Assembly: GCA_021851785.1 (NCBI GenBank)
Contig: JAJZBV010000013.1
Coordinates: 1-64,000, forward strand
DNA: 64,000 bases
Direction of reading: 5' to 3'
Source: Pseudomonadota bacterium
Lineage (GTDB): Bacteria > Pseudomonadota > Alphaproteobacteria > Acetobacterales > Acetobacteraceae
Shown: positions 51,187 to 61,300 of the stretch, piece after piece
How positions within the stretch are numbered: position 1 is the first letter of the stretch
How the letters are laid out: every line of letters starts with the position of its first letter
The notes under the pieces: model-generated
Told to the model about the DNA's origin: nothing
Database searches by the model: none
What the model saw: only the letters and a program-made list of their open reading frames with translations
Position numbers and translations under genes: made by a program

Positions 51187-52059
51187 ATGCAAGCCTTGCT
51201 GCACCAGATCTTCTCCGGCATCGCGACCGGCGGCATCTATGCCAGCGTCGCCCTCGCCTTGGTGATGATCTATCAGGCGACGCACCATGTGAATTTCGCG
51301 CAAGGCGAGATGGCGACGTTTTCGACCTACATCGCCCTCACTCTGATCGAGGCGGGGTGGAATTACTGGCTCGCTTTAGTGGTGACGATCCTGGTCTCCT
51401 TCGTCATCGGCCTGGTCATCGAGCGGCTGCTGATGCGGCCGATGGCGGAGGCGCCGGTATTGTCCTCGGTCGGCGTTTTCATTGGCCTTTTGCTGATTTT
51501 CAACAGCGTGACGGGGTGGATTTTTTCCTACTCGGTCAAGGCGTTCCCGAGCCCGTTTCCGGAGACGAGCCGCTTGCTCGGCGGCTGGGCCTCGCCGCAC
51601 GAGGCCGGGGCGACGGCGGTGACGCTGATCGTGCTCGCCATGGTCTATGGGTTTTTCCGCTTCACCAGGCTCGGTCTCGCGATGCGCGCCGCGGCCTTCA
51701 ATCCGGTCTCCAGCCGCCTGGTCGGCATTCGCGTCGGCTGGATGCTGGCGCTCGGCTGGGGGCTCGCGGCCGGGATCGGGGCGATCGCCGGGATGATGGT
51801 GGCGCCGATCGTTTTCCTCGACCCCAGCATGATGTCCGGCATATTGCTGTATGCCTTCGCCGGCGCGCTCCTCGGCGGGATCGACAATCCGCTCGGCGCG
51901 GTGATCGGCGGATTTGCCGTCGGCGTGATCGAGAACATCGCCGGCGCCTATCTGGTCGGCGCCGAACTCAAGCTGACCTTGGCGCTGATCATCATTCTCG
52001 CCGTTCTCATTCTCAAACCCGCCGGCCTGTTCGGCCGCGCCATCGTCAGCCGGGTATAG
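51187..52059 (+). CDS. livH: ABC transporter permease, LivH type
   Basis: A 290-residue inner-membrane permease with about eight hydrophobic helices. The opening LLHQIFSGIATGGIYASVALALVMIYQATHHVNFAQGE region and GALLGGIDNPLGAVIGG near residue 230 are LivH hallmarks. It lies 17 bases after livF and 2 bases before livM, in one operon. Confidence 0.93.
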   Translation: MQALLHQIFSGIATGGIYASVALALVMIYQATHHVNFAQGEMATFSTYIALTLIEAGWNYWLALVVTILVSFVIGLVIERLLMRPMAEAPVLSSVGVFIGLLLIFNSVTGWIFSYSVKAFPSPFPETSRLLGGWASPHEAGATAVTLIVLAMVYGFFRFTRLGLAMRAAAFNPVSSRLVGIRVGWMLALGWGLAAGIGAIAGMMVAPIVFLDPSMMSGILLYAFAGALLGGIDNPLGAVIGGFAVGVIENIAGAYLVGAELKLTLALIIILAVLILKPAGLFGRAIVSRV

Positions 52060-52061
52060 CC

Positions 52062-53084
52062 ATGAACGCGGCGCGCCGGCCAATTTTTCTCGCCGTTCTC
52101 CTTCTCGTGCTCGCCGCAGCACTCGCGTTTCTGCTCAGCGATTATCGGTTGTTTCAGATGACCATGGTGGTCGCCTACGCCATCGCCATTCTCGGTCTCG
52201 ACATGCTGACCGGCTATACCGGCCAGATCTCGCTCGGCCATGGCGCGTTCTACGCCGTCGGCGCTTATACCGCGGCAATCCTGATGGCGAATTTCGATGT
52301 CCCTTACTGGGCGACGCTGCCGATCGCGGCACTCATCTGTGCCGGCTTCGGTTTCGCCTTCGGCTTTCCCGCGTTGCGGCTCGGCGGGCTCTATCTCGCG
52401 CTCGCGACCTTCGCGCTCGCGATCGCGGTGCCGCAATTGCTGAAATACAAGGCCTTCGAGGCGTGGACCGGCGGCGTGCAAGGCATCGTGATCAGCAAGC
52501 CGGATCCTCCCTTCGGCCTCAAGCTCAGTCAGGATCAATGGCTTTATCTGTTCACGCTGGCGGTGGCGGCGGTGCTGTTCCTGCTCGCGCGCAATCTCCT
52601 GCGCGGGCGGATCGGGCTCGCGATGCGCGCGGTACGCGATCATGCGCTGGCCGCCGAGGCGATGGGTATCGATATCGCCTTGCTCAAGACCCGCACCTTC
52701 GCGCTGAGTGCTATGTATACCGGCATCGCCGGCGCGCTCGGCGCGATCGCGGTGCAGTTCGTCGCCCCCGACAGTTTCGCGGTTTTTTTCTCGATCACGC
52801 TGTTCGTCGGCCTGGTGGTGGGCGGCATCACCTCGCTTCTCGGCGCGGTGTTCGGCGCGATCTTCATCGTATTCATCCCGAACATCGCGGATAAGATCTC
52901 GAAGGCGGCGCCGGGGGCGATCTATGGCGTCATTCTGATCGCATTTCTCTATCTTCTGCCGATGGGGTTCGCAGGGCTTCTCCGCCGCGCGGCGCGGCTG
53001 GATGCTTGCGCGGCCCCGCCGACGAAAACGCTGGCTCCGCCGCCGGGAAAGATGGCGGAGGAGATCAGGATCAGGAACGGATGA
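52062..53084 (+). CDS. livM: ABC transporter permease, LivM type
   Basis: A 340-residue permease with about ten hydrophobic segments. MLTGYTGQISLGHGAFYAVGAY near residue 47 is the LivM signature; GRIGLAMRAVRDHALAAEAMG follows and the last part is a Pro/Lys-rich cytoplasmic tail. ATG 52062 is just 2 bases past livH. Confidence 0.93.
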   Translation: MNAARRPIFLAVLLLVLAAALAFLLSDYRLFQMTMVVAYAIAILGLDMLTGYTGQISLGHGAFYAVGAYTAAILMANFDVPYWATLPIAALICAGFGFAFGFPALRLGGLYLALATFALAIAVPQLLKYKAFEAWTGGVQGIVISKPDPPFGLKLSQDQWLYLFTLAVAAVLFLLARNLLRGRIGLAMRAVRDHALAAEAMGIDIALLKTRTFALSAMYTGIAGALGAIAVQFVAPDSFAVFFSITLFVGLVVGGITSLLGAVFGAIFIVFIPNIADKISKAAPGAIYGVILIAFLYLLPMGFAGLLRRAARLDACAAPPTKTLAPPPGKMAEEIRIRNG

Positions 53085-53120
53085 ACGAGGTTACATAAAA
53101 GAACTCAGGGAGAAGACGAG

Positions 53121-54335
53121 ATGCGATATTCGGTTTTTGCCGCCATCACTGCCTCCGCCATGGCGCTGGGGCTTGCCGCCGGGGGGGCGCGTGCCGGCGA
53201 CATGCCGGGCGTCACCGCGACCGAGATCAAGATCGGTGGCACCATGCCCTATAGCGGCCCGGCCTCGGCCTATGGCGCCGATGGCCGGGCGGAGGTGGCC
53301 TATTTCAAGATGGTCAATGACCAGGGCGGCATCAACGGCCGCAAGGTCGATCTGATGTCGGTCGATGATGGCTATAGCCCGCCGAAGACGGTCGAGCAGA
53401 CGCGCATGTTGGTCGAACAGGAGGGCGTCGCCTTCATGTTCAACGGGCTCGGCACGCCGACCCAGACCGCGGTGCAAAAATACCTGAACATGAAAAAAGT
53501 GCCACAGCTCTTTGTCGCCACAGGCGCCGATAAATGGGGCGATTACAAGCATTTTCCGTGGACCATCGGCTATCAGCCGAGCTACCGGATCGAGGCGCAG
53601 GTCTATGCGAAATACATCCTCAAGACCAAGCCCAATGCCAAAGTCGCGATCATTTATCAGAACGATGATTTCGGCAAGGACTATCTCAACGGCGTCAAGG
53701 ACGTGTTCGGCGACCAATATGCGAAGCTGATGGTCAAGGAAGCGACCTACGAGGTCACCGATCCGACCACCGATTCCCAGGTGGTGACGCTGCAAGCCTC
53801 GGGCGCCGATACGCTGGTGATCGCCGCGACGCCGAAATTCGCCGCCCAGATCATCCGCAAAGTCTATGATATCAACTGGCACCCGGCCGAGTTCCTGACC
53901 AATGTATCGATCGCCGTGGGCTCGGTGATCAAACCCGCCGGGGTCGAAAAAGCGGTCGGCATCATCACCGGCGGCTATCTCAAGGACAGCACCGATCCCG
54001 CCTGGGCCGACGATCAGGGGATGAAGGACTGGCTCGCCTTCATGGACAAATACATGCCCGGCGCCGACAAGACCGATGGCAATTATACCTATGGCTATGC
54101 CGTCGCGATGACGCTCGCCCATGTGCTCAAGGAATGCGGCAATGATCTCTCGCGCGAGAACGTCATGAAACAGGCGACCAATATCCAGGATCTCGAAATT
54201 CCGGTGCTGATCCCCGGCATCAAGGTCAATACCAGCCCGACCAATTTCCACCCGCTGCGTCAGTTGCAGCTCGCGCGCTGGAACGGCAAGACCTGGGAGC
54301 GCTTTGGCGAGATCATCGAAGGCAGCGGTTCCTGA
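53121..54335 (+). CDS. ABC transporter substrate-binding protein (Leu/Ile/Val-binding family)
   Basis: A 404-residue periplasmic binding protein of the Peripla_BP_6 family with a signal peptide ending in GARAG near residue 26. TEIKIGGTMPYSGPASAYG opens the first lobe, and KTVEQTRMLVEQEGVAF and VAIIYQNDDFGKDYLNGVKD are typical. It sits last in the livGFHM operon and defines the ligand, probably a branched-chain or related amino acid. It is not a lipoprotein (no lipobox). Confidence 0.92.
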   Translation: MRYSVFAAITASAMALGLAAGGARAGDMPGVTATEIKIGGTMPYSGPASAYGADGRAEVAYFKMVNDQGGINGRKVDLMSVDDGYSPPKTVEQTRMLVEQEGVAFMFNGLGTPTQTAVQKYLNMKKVPQLFVATGADKWGDYKHFPWTIGYQPSYRIEAQVYAKYILKTKPNAKVAIIYQNDDFGKDYLNGVKDVFGDQYAKLMVKEATYEVTDPTTDSQVVTLQASGADTLVIAATPKFAAQIIRKVYDINWHPAEFLTNVSIAVGSVIKPAGVEKAVGIITGGYLKDSTDPAWADDQGMKDWLAFMDKYMPGADKTDGNYTYGYAVAMTLAHVLKECGNDLSRENVMKQATNIQDLEIPVLIPGIKVNTSPTNFHPLRQLQLARWNGKTWERFGEIIEGSGS

Positions 54336-54353
54336 TCGCCGGCGCGGCTTGAG

Positions 54354-54390
54354 GGCAGGCGGCGGGGCTGGACGGCGCCCGCCGCTCGCC
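54354..54390 (+). terminator. GC-rich hairpin after the ABC importer operon
   Basis: GCGGCGGG/CCCGCCGC (54359-54366 and 54378-54385) is a perfect 8-base stem with outer GGC/GCC pairing and an 11-base loop. It lies 19 bases past the substrate-binding protein stop. No T-run follows. Confidence 0.4.
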
Positions 54391-54424
54391 TCTACCCTCT
54401 GGCGAAACCCGCTGGAGAATGACG

Positions 54425-55429
54425 ATGAGCACCCCCGAGACCATGCACCATATCGCGACCGAAGGCGCCGGTGGGCCGGAGGTCATGCGCCTCGTCACCG
54501 GGGCGAGGCCGCGCCCGCGCGTGGGCGAGGTGCTGATCCGCGTCGCCGCCGCCGGCGTCAACCGGCCCGATATCCAGCAGCGCCGCGGCCTCTATCCGCC
54601 GCCGTCGGAGGCGAGCCCCATTCTCGGCCTAGAAGTCGCGGGCGAGGTGGTCGGGCTGGGCGAGGGGGTGACGCGCTGGCGGATCGGCGATCGGGTCGCG
54701 GCGCTGGTCAATGGCGGCGGCTATGCGGAATACTGCGTCGCTCCCGAGGGGCAGTGTCTCCCCTGGCCGTCCGGCTATGACGCGATCCGCGCCGGCGCCT
54801 TGCCCGAGACCTATTTCACCGTCTGGGCCAATCTCTTTCAGCTCGGCCGCCTCGCGCCGGGTGAGCGCGTTCTCATCCATGGCGGCACCAGCGGCATCGG
54901 CGTCACCGCGATCCAGCTCGCGGCCGCCTTTGGCGCGACCGCCTACGCCACCGCCGGCAGCGATGAGAAATGCGCCGCCTGTCTTCGCCTCGGCGCGGCG
55001 GCGGCGATCAATTACCGAACCCAGGATTTCGCCGACGAGATCGCCCGCCTCACCGATGGCGCCGGCGTCGATGTCGTGCTCGACATGGTCGGCGGGCCCT
55101 ATGCCGCGGCCAATCTCCGTTCGCTCGCCAAAGGCGGGCGGCTGGTGCTGATCGCTTTTCTCGGCGGGCCGAAGGTGGAAAAATTCGATCTCACCCATGT
55201 CATGACCAAGCGCCTCACCATCACCGGCTCGACCATGCGGCCGCGGAGTGCTGAGGAAAAAGGCGCCATCGCCGCCGAGCTGCGCGAGAAGGTGTGGCCG
55301 CTGCTCGACGCCGGGCGGGGCGGGCCGGTGGTCCACGCGGTGTTTCCGCTCGCGGAGGTGCAGGCGGCGCACGCGCTGATGGAGAGCAGCACCCATATCG
55401 GCAAGATCATGCTGCGTGTCGAGGCCTGA
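54425..55429 (+). CDS. NAD(P)H-quinone oxidoreductase, zinc-type/PIG3-like
   Basis: A 334-residue medium-chain reductase. The Rossmann [19 protein letters not shown] region is near residue 149, with [21 protein letters not shown] in the N-terminal GroES-like part, typical of the PIG3-like quinone reductases that reduce quinones with NADPH. No zinc-binding catalytic cysteine set is seen. ATG 54425 is preferred because GGAG is 7 bases before it; ATG 54419 is too close. Its TGA lies inside the first unit of a four-unit tandem repeat. Confidence 0.9.
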   Translation: MSTPETMHHIATEGAGGPEVMRLVTGARPRPRVGEVLIRVAAAGVNRPDIQQRRGLYPPPSEASPILGLEVAGEVVGLGEGVTRWRIGDRVAALVNGGGYAEYCVAPEGQCLPWPSGYDAIRAGALPETYFTVWANLFQLGRLAPGERVLIHGGTSGIGVTAIQLAAAFGATAYATAGSDEKCAACLRLGAAAAINYRTQDFADEIARLTDGAGVDVVLDMVGGPYAAANLRSLAKGGRLVLIAFLGGPKVEKFDLTHVMTKRLTITGSTMRPRSAEEKGAIAAELREKVWPLLDAGRGGPVVHAVFPLAEVQAAHALMESSTHIGKIMLRVEA

Positions 55430-55485
55430 AAGCGCGGGCCCCGAAAGCGCGGACCCTGAAAGCGCGGACCCTGAAAGCGCGGGCG
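55426..55485 (+). repeat. four 15-base tandem repeats joining two genes
   Basis: Units CTGAAAGCGCGGGCC, CCGAAAGCGCGGACC, CTGAAAGCGCGGACC and CTGAAAGCGCGGGCG run end to end. They fill exactly the gap from the quinone oxidoreductase stop to the EamA ATG at 55486. The EamA frame remains open through the repeats. Confidence 0.92.
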
Positions 55486-56421
55486 ATGTCGGGCATGGCG
55501 CGTCCGGGTGAGATCACCCCGGCGGGGATCGCACAACTCGCGGGCGCGGTGCTGCTCCTCGGCGGGGCGTGGCCGGTGACCAAATTTGCGACCAATGCGG
55601 GGGCGGCGCCGCTCTGGTTCGGGCTCGGGCGGGCGGCGTTTTCGGGTTTTGCGGCCTTTGTGCTGCTCGGCGCGCTCGGGCGATTGCGCTGGCCGCGGAG
55701 AGCCGATCTGCCGGCGCTGCTCGCCGTCGGCGTCTTGCAGATCGCCGGCTTCTTCGCCCTCGCCCATGCCGCCATCGCCTATGTGCCGGCCGGGCGCACC
55801 GCGATCCTCTCCAACACCACGACGATTTTCGTCGTCCCGCTCTCGCTCCTCGTCTTGCGTGAGGCGATCCCGGCGCGGCGCTGGCTTGCGGCGCTGATCG
55901 GGCTCGCCGGGATCATCGTCCTCGTCGGCCCGTGGGCGGTGGACTGGCACCATGGCGAGGTGCTGGTCGGGAATCTGTTTCTGCTCGGCGCCGCGGGGTC
56001 GTGGTCGCTCGCGATCATCGCGGTGCGGCGCTTTCCGCCGCAAAGCTCGATGTTCGCGCTGCTCCCCTGGTGTTTCGCGATCGCCTCCGCTCTCCTCGCG
56101 CCGCTCGCGATGCTGCATGGCGGGGTCGGGCACTGGACGCCGGGTGGGCTCGCGGCCCTCGGCTTCATCGGCCTGATCGGCGGCCCGATCGGCACCTGGT
56201 GCGTGATGGAGGCGGCGATGACCTTGCCCTCCGTCGTCGCCTCGGTCGGGTTTCTTGCAACGCCAGCGGTCGGGCTTCTGCTGTCGGCGCTGTTTCTCGG
56301 CGAAAAACTGGACGCCGCTCTCTTGAGCGGCACGGCGCTGATCCTCGGCGGCGTCCTGGTCGCGGTCTGGCCGCGGCGGCGAGCGAGGGGGCTCGGCTTG
56401 CGCGAGCGGGTGGTGCGCTGA
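55486..56421 (+). CDS. EamA/DMT-family transporter
   Basis: A 311-residue drug/metabolite transporter with ten membrane helices in two EamA halves. GGAWPVTKF opens helix 1, AYVPAGRTAILSNTT lies in the first half and GGPIGTWCVMEAAMTLPSVVAS in the second. Such proteins export amino acids or other metabolites. The ATG directly follows the 15-base tandem repeats, and no standard ribosome site is seen; the frame is open upstream through the repeats. The stop shares a base with the next ATG (TGATG). Confidence 0.9.
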   Translation: MSGMARPGEITPAGIAQLAGAVLLLGGAWPVTKFATNAGAAPLWFGLGRAAFSGFAAFVLLGALGRLRWPRRADLPALLAVGVLQIAGFFALAHAAIAYVPAGRTAILSNTTTIFVVPLSLLVLREAIPARRWLAALIGLAGIIVLVGPWAVDWHHGEVLVGNLFLLGAAGSWSLAIIAVRRFPPQSSMFALLPWCFAIASALLAPLAMLHGGVGHWTPGGLAALGFIGLIGGPIGTWCVMEAAMTLPSVVASVGFLATPAVGLLLSALFLGEKLDAALLSGTALILGGVLVAVWPRRRARGLGLRERVVR

Positions 56422-57224
56422 TGCGTTTGCATGTCATCGAGGCCGGCGCCGGGCCGGCGATCGTGATCCTGCACGGGCTGTTTGGTGCCGCGCGCAATTT
56501 CGCGACCATTCAGCGCCGTCTTGCCGCCCATTATCGCGTGCTCGCCCTCGATTTGCGCAATCACGGCGAAAGCCCGCACGCGCCGGGCATGGCGTATGCG
56601 ACGCTCGCCGCCGATGTGCGCGAGACGCTTGCCGCCCACGGCGCGCTGCCGGCGGCGGTGGTCGGGCACTCGATGGGGGGGAAGGTCGCGATGCGGCTCG
56701 CGCTCGCCGCGCCCGAGGCGGTGAGCCGCCTCGCCGCCTGCGATATCGCCCCGGTTCCCTATCCGAGCCACGGCCATCGTGGCTATATCGCGGCGATGCG
56801 GGCGCTGCCGCTCACCCCCGAACTCACCCGCGCCGGGGCCGAGGCCGCGCTCGCCGAGGCCGTGCCCTCGGCGCCGCTTCGCCAATTCCTGCTCCATAGT
56901 CTCCGCTTTGGCGCGGCGCCTTCCTGGCGGCTTGGGCTCGCGGAGATCGCCGCGGCGATGCCGGAGATCGAATCCTGGGACGCGCCCCCTGGCGTCAGCT
57001 ATGCCGGGCCGACGCTGTTTCTGACCGGCGGCCGCTCGGATTACGTGCGGCCGGAATACCGCCCCGCCATTCGGGCGCTGTTCCCGCATGCCCGGTTCGC
57101 GACGCTGAAGCAGGCCGGGCATTGGCTGCACGCCGACGACCCGGAGGGGTTCCTCGCCGCGATTGCCGCTTTTCTCAGCCCGCTGCTGGGCTCGGGGATC
57201 AGAGCGGAGGGGGCGGAACCTTGA
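56421..57224 (+). CDS. alpha/beta hydrolase, YbfF/ABHD11-like
   Basis: A 267-residue hydrolase. The oxyanion HGLFGAARNF motif near residues 18-27, nucleophile Ser84 in GHSMGG and the closing GHWLHADDP (catalytic His) are present. The order and the length match YbfF/ABHD11-type esterases. It begins on the last base of the EamA stop. Its 3' end overlaps the converging lactate-dehydrogenase-family gene by 26 bases. Confidence 0.9.
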   Translation: MRLHVIEAGAGPAIVILHGLFGAARNFATIQRRLAAHYRVLALDLRNHGESPHAPGMAYATLAADVRETLAAHGALPAAVVGHSMGGKVAMRLALAAPEAVSRLAACDIAPVPYPSHGHRGYIAAMRALPLTPELTRAGAEAALAEAVPSAPLRQFLLHSLRFGAAPSWRLGLAEIAAAMPEIESWDAPPGVSYAGPTLFLTGGRSDYVRPEYRPAIRALFPHARFATLKQAGHWLHADDPEGFLAAIAAFLSPLLGSGIRAEGAEP

Positions 57225-58293
57225 GTTCGTTCGCGGTTGCCCCGATCGCGGCCCAGGTCTCGGGCGAGAGCGGGATGCCGGCGGCAAGGCGCGCGGCGCG
57301 CGTCCGGGTTTCGGGCTCGCCGGGCAGCAGCACCTCGCCCCCCGGTGTCGTCGGCCGCGCCGCTTTCACGTAAGCGGCATAGTCCTCGACCGCGCGCGCG
57401 AAGCCGGCGCCGGCGAAATGAGCGGGATCGATATAGAGCGACAGCATGCCGTTGGTGATCCGCCGTGACCCCTCCGGCATCGGCCCCGAGGTCGCGCCGC
57501 CGGTCAAGCAGCCGGCGAGGAGTTCGCACATGAACGCCAATCCCGAGCCCTTGTGCTCGCCGAAGGTGCGAAGCGCGCCCTTGCCCTTGGTCGCATCACG
57601 GAGATGGGTGCCTTCGATCTCGCCATAGAGCAGGCGCGGGTCGCCGGAGATCGTGCCGTCGGGGCCGATCAGCGAATCCTCGGGGACTTTCTTGCCCCCC
57701 TGGGAGGCGACCAGCACCTTGCCCTCGGCGACGCGCGAGGTCGCGAAATCGAGCACCAGCGGCAATGCGCCGGGGCGCGGCACGGTGATGCAGATCGGGT
57801 TGGTGGCGAAGCGCCGCGAGACGCCGCCCCAGGGCGCGGTCAATTCACCGCCCGCGACATTGACGAAATGGAGCGAGAGCAGCCCGGCTTCGGCGGCGCG
57901 CTCGCCCCAATCGCCGATGCGGCCGAGATGGCCGGCGCGCCGGAGCGCGATCGCGGCGAGCCCGGTGTTTTTCGCCTTGGCGATGCCGAGATCGACGGCG
58001 AGCGGCCCGACGGTCTGCCCGAACCCGCAATTGCCATCGACCACGGCATGGCTCGGCAGGTCATGGACGATGGTGAGCGTCTGCCCGGCCAGCACCGCCC
58101 CCTCCTTGAGCCAGGCGACATAGCGCGGCACCCGGATGACGCCGTGGCTGTCGTGCCCCGCGAGATTGGCCGAGACCAGATAGCGCCCGATCCGCGCCGC
58201 TTCCTCGGCGTCGCAGCCGGCGGCGGCGAAGATCCTGGCGACGAAATCCTGCAAGCGATCGACAGGGACGGCGATGATGGCATGATCCGGCAT
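57199..58293 (-). CDS. malate/(S)-lactate dehydrogenase family oxidoreductase (Ldh_2)
   Basis: A 364-residue NAD(P)H-dependent dehydrogenase of the YlbC/YiaK/Ldh_2 fold. ANLAGHDSHGVIRVPRY near residues 39-55 holds the conserved His and substrate residues, and the GSGLAFMCELLAGCLTGGA stretch near 237 is also typical. It may act on malate, lactate or ureidoglycolate-like compounds. ATG 58293 is chosen because GGGAG lies 6 bases before it; an in-frame start at 58323 would add ten basic residues. The 3' end overlaps the opposing hydrolase gene by 26 bases. Confidence 0.9.
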   Translation of the reverse strand: MPDHAIIAVPVDRLQDFVARIFAAAGCDAEEAARIGRYLVSANLAGHDSHGVIRVPRYVAWLKEGAVLAGQTLTIVHDLPSHAVVDGNCGFGQTVGPLAVDLGIAKAKNTGLAAIALRRAGHLGRIGDWGERAAEAGLLSLHFVNVAGGELTAPWGGVSRRFATNPICITVPRPGALPLVLDFATSRVAEGKVLVASQGGKKVPEDSLIGPDGTISGDPRLLYGEIEGTHLRDATKGKGALRTFGEHKGSGLAFMCELLAGCLTGGATSGPMPEGSRRITNGMLSLYIDPAHFAGAGFARAVEDYAAYVKAARPTTPGGEVLLPGEPETRTRAARLAAGIPLSPETWAAIGATANELKVPPPPL

Positions 58294-58372
58294 TTTTTTC
58301 TCCCACGGCTTTCTCTTCCCCATGGTTTAGCGCCTGCCGCGCCGCCGGCCCAGAGGGGCTCGCTGCGTATCG

Positions 58373-61300
58373 TCATCCGTAATGGAGACTTTCGGCTACT
58401 TGGCTGGAGGAAATGCCAACAAAGGCGATGGCGGTACCGTCGGGGAGGGTCATCGCGGTGCCGCCACTATTGGCGACGATATGCGCCGCGCCGGCACTAT
58501 AGCCATACAGATTAACCACGTCCTGCCCCGGCTTGAAGCCAAAGATCATGTTCTGGCCGCCGGCGGTGCCGCTGATCACGTCATAAACATCGGTGCCGGC
58601 GTTGGTGCCGCTGGCGCCCCAGATGGTCGCGTCACCTGATTGCAGGACAATGGAATCGATGGCCTGGCCGCTATTCTGCAATACCGCCGTCAAGGCTTCG
58701 CCCCCGGAGAACAGAGTCGTGTTGCCGACGCCGGAGAAGATCGTGGCATGGCCGGAAGTGGCGCCGACGAATTCCTGATCGCCGGAGCCGCCGACCAGCG
58801 TCGATGCGCCGGTTCCGGCGACCACGGTGGTGTTTCCCTGGCCGCCGCCCAAAGTCTCGTTGCCGGAGCCGCCGAAGAGAATATCCCGTCCCGTCCCACC
58901 CCACATTTCATCATTGCCGGTCGACCCGACCAATGTCGCGGCGCCGGCGTTTCCGCCGACCAGGGTATCGGTGCCGGAGGCGGTGCCGAAAACGGTGTCA
59001 TTACCGCCGTTGCTGGCGGCGAAGACCAGATCATTCGGCGTCGCGGCAATCATCACCGTGCCCGCGGCACCCACCAGCGTATCATTTCCCCCGGTGCTGC
59101 CAAGGACAGTGGTGGCGCCGCCATTCGCCACCAGCACATTGTCGCCGCCGGCGCCGCCCTCCAAAAGCCCGCCGCCTTGCCCAAAGACAGTGGCCGCGCC
59201 CATATGGCCGAGGAAGGTGAGCGCGGCCGAGGGGCCGGCGGATACCCAGATGTTTTTCGCCAGCGCGCCGATCGTGTCCGCGCCGCCATTGGCGTAAATC
59301 GTGCCGCTGTTGGAAAAATCCGGCATGTCGACATTGCCGTCGAGCGCGAGCGTCCCGCCACTTGTGATGGCGCCGTCGAGCGCCAGCGTCGTCCCCGAGA
59401 TGGCCGAGATCGTGCCGTTGCCGGAGAAGATGACGGGCGTTTTCAGCGTCGTATTGCTGGCACCATCGTCGAGCGCGCCGCCATTGGGGATCGTTAATGT
59501 CCCAAAAGGATATTCTATTGCCGTGCCATTCACCTCAATGGTACCGCTCAATTCGGGGCTCTGTGGCGGGGGCGTTACGGTGCCGGTAAAAACGCCAGGT
59601 GGCGGGGTGACAGAAAAACCTGAGGACCAGGTAATGGCCGAGAATTTTCCAGACGTGCTGAGATTAAAGTTGTTGGCAGTGTAGGCTCCAGAAAAATCCA
59701 AAGTTCCAACCAGCGTGCTGCCATCATATAATGAAACAATAGCTTCTGAATGAACGATAGACACGCTGCTTTTTGTTATAGTTAGCGAATCAATCCGGAC
59801 GAGATCCCCGCTTTGATAATTGTCTATCGTTCCCGCAAAACCGGTGAGATCACCGAGGTCCAGCGTGCCGGTGCCATCTAAAAAAGCAACGGTCTGGCCG
59901 CTGCCAATGGCTCCCATAAGTGCGACGTCAGCGCTGGTTCCGATGGACACGGTCCCAGTGCCGGTGATGGATCCCTCAACGGTCAGTTCTTCGCCAGTGG
60001 GGTCAAGAACGCCATTGTTTGTTACATTGCTCCATAGAACACCGTAGCCATCAACCAGACCAGAGGTGTCAATTGTTACGCCATCTCGTGTGTTTACGGC
60101 GTTGCCCGTAAGTGACATTGTGCCGCCAGAGTTGATCAAGGCTGTGTTGGTGTTGATTTGCGCCCCGGTAGGTAAAACGGTGTCGGTGGCCGAGCCTACA
60201 ACGAGAGCATTCATGTTGACATCGATCGTGCTGGTTGCCCCGATCGAACTTCCTGACGTATCGCTCACCGACCAGGTGATGGTGCGACTGTCGTCGGTTC
60301 CGTTTGCGGTCGGGTCGGTTGCGCTCGAACCGAAGCTTACCGAATCGAGCGCTTTCTGGTAATCGGCGAGACTTGCGGTGCCGGACAGCGTCAGCACGCC
60401 GGCCGTGTTGTCGAAACTGCCGCTGATGCCGTTCTGGTTGGTGAAATCGAGCGTGTCGCCGGAAAGGAAGCCATGGCTGATCACGACGCTGGCCCCGACC
60501 AAATCGGTGGCAGTGGCGTCACTGACACCGAGGTTCGGATCAATCGCGACCGCCGCGCCACCAGCCGTGTAAGCAACAGTGTTGCCTTCCCCTGATAGTG
60601 AAATCCCGGTATTAATATTGGAACCCGTGATTTGGAGATTGCTCCAATAGGCTTGGTTGGGGCTGCCGCTGGAATAGGCGCCGGTGCCGTCGGAGAGCAC
60701 GACGTAGAATGGCCCGGTGCCGACGCTGGCCGTGTTGCTGCCGAGAAGGGTGCCGTTGTTGGCGACGCTGACCGTCGCCTCGCCGGCGGCACCGACGCTG
60801 ATGGTGAAGGTGTAGGGCACGTTGAGCGTTGGTGCCGTGGCGTAGAGATTGCCGGCCGTCTGCCAAAGCGTGCCTGGTCCGGAGGGCAGGCTGTAATTGA
60901 ACCCGGTGGTCTGGGGATTAGCGCTCTGACCCGCGTCGATGCCGATGCCCGAGCCGCCATCGGCGCTGGTAATCGCGATCTGCAGCGGCCCGCCATCGAT
61001 CGAGGTCGCCATGCCGGTCGCGGTCACCGTGAATGGCCCGGAGAACGCTTCCGTGCTTTGAATGCCGCCCTGGGTATAGGTGCCAGCCGGATCGCCGATC
61101 CCGAGCCCGAGGGTTGGCGAAAACGTGATCTCCGGCGCGATGATCGTTGCCGTCGGGGACGCATCGAAGTTGGTGAGCGCCGCTGTCGCTGCGGGTCCGT
61201 TGATCTCGAATAAATTGGCATTGAGCGAACTATCCTGCGTGAAATTATCGCTCAGAAGAGTCGTGGAATTGCTGATGGTCGTGGAAGCGTTGATTCCCAG

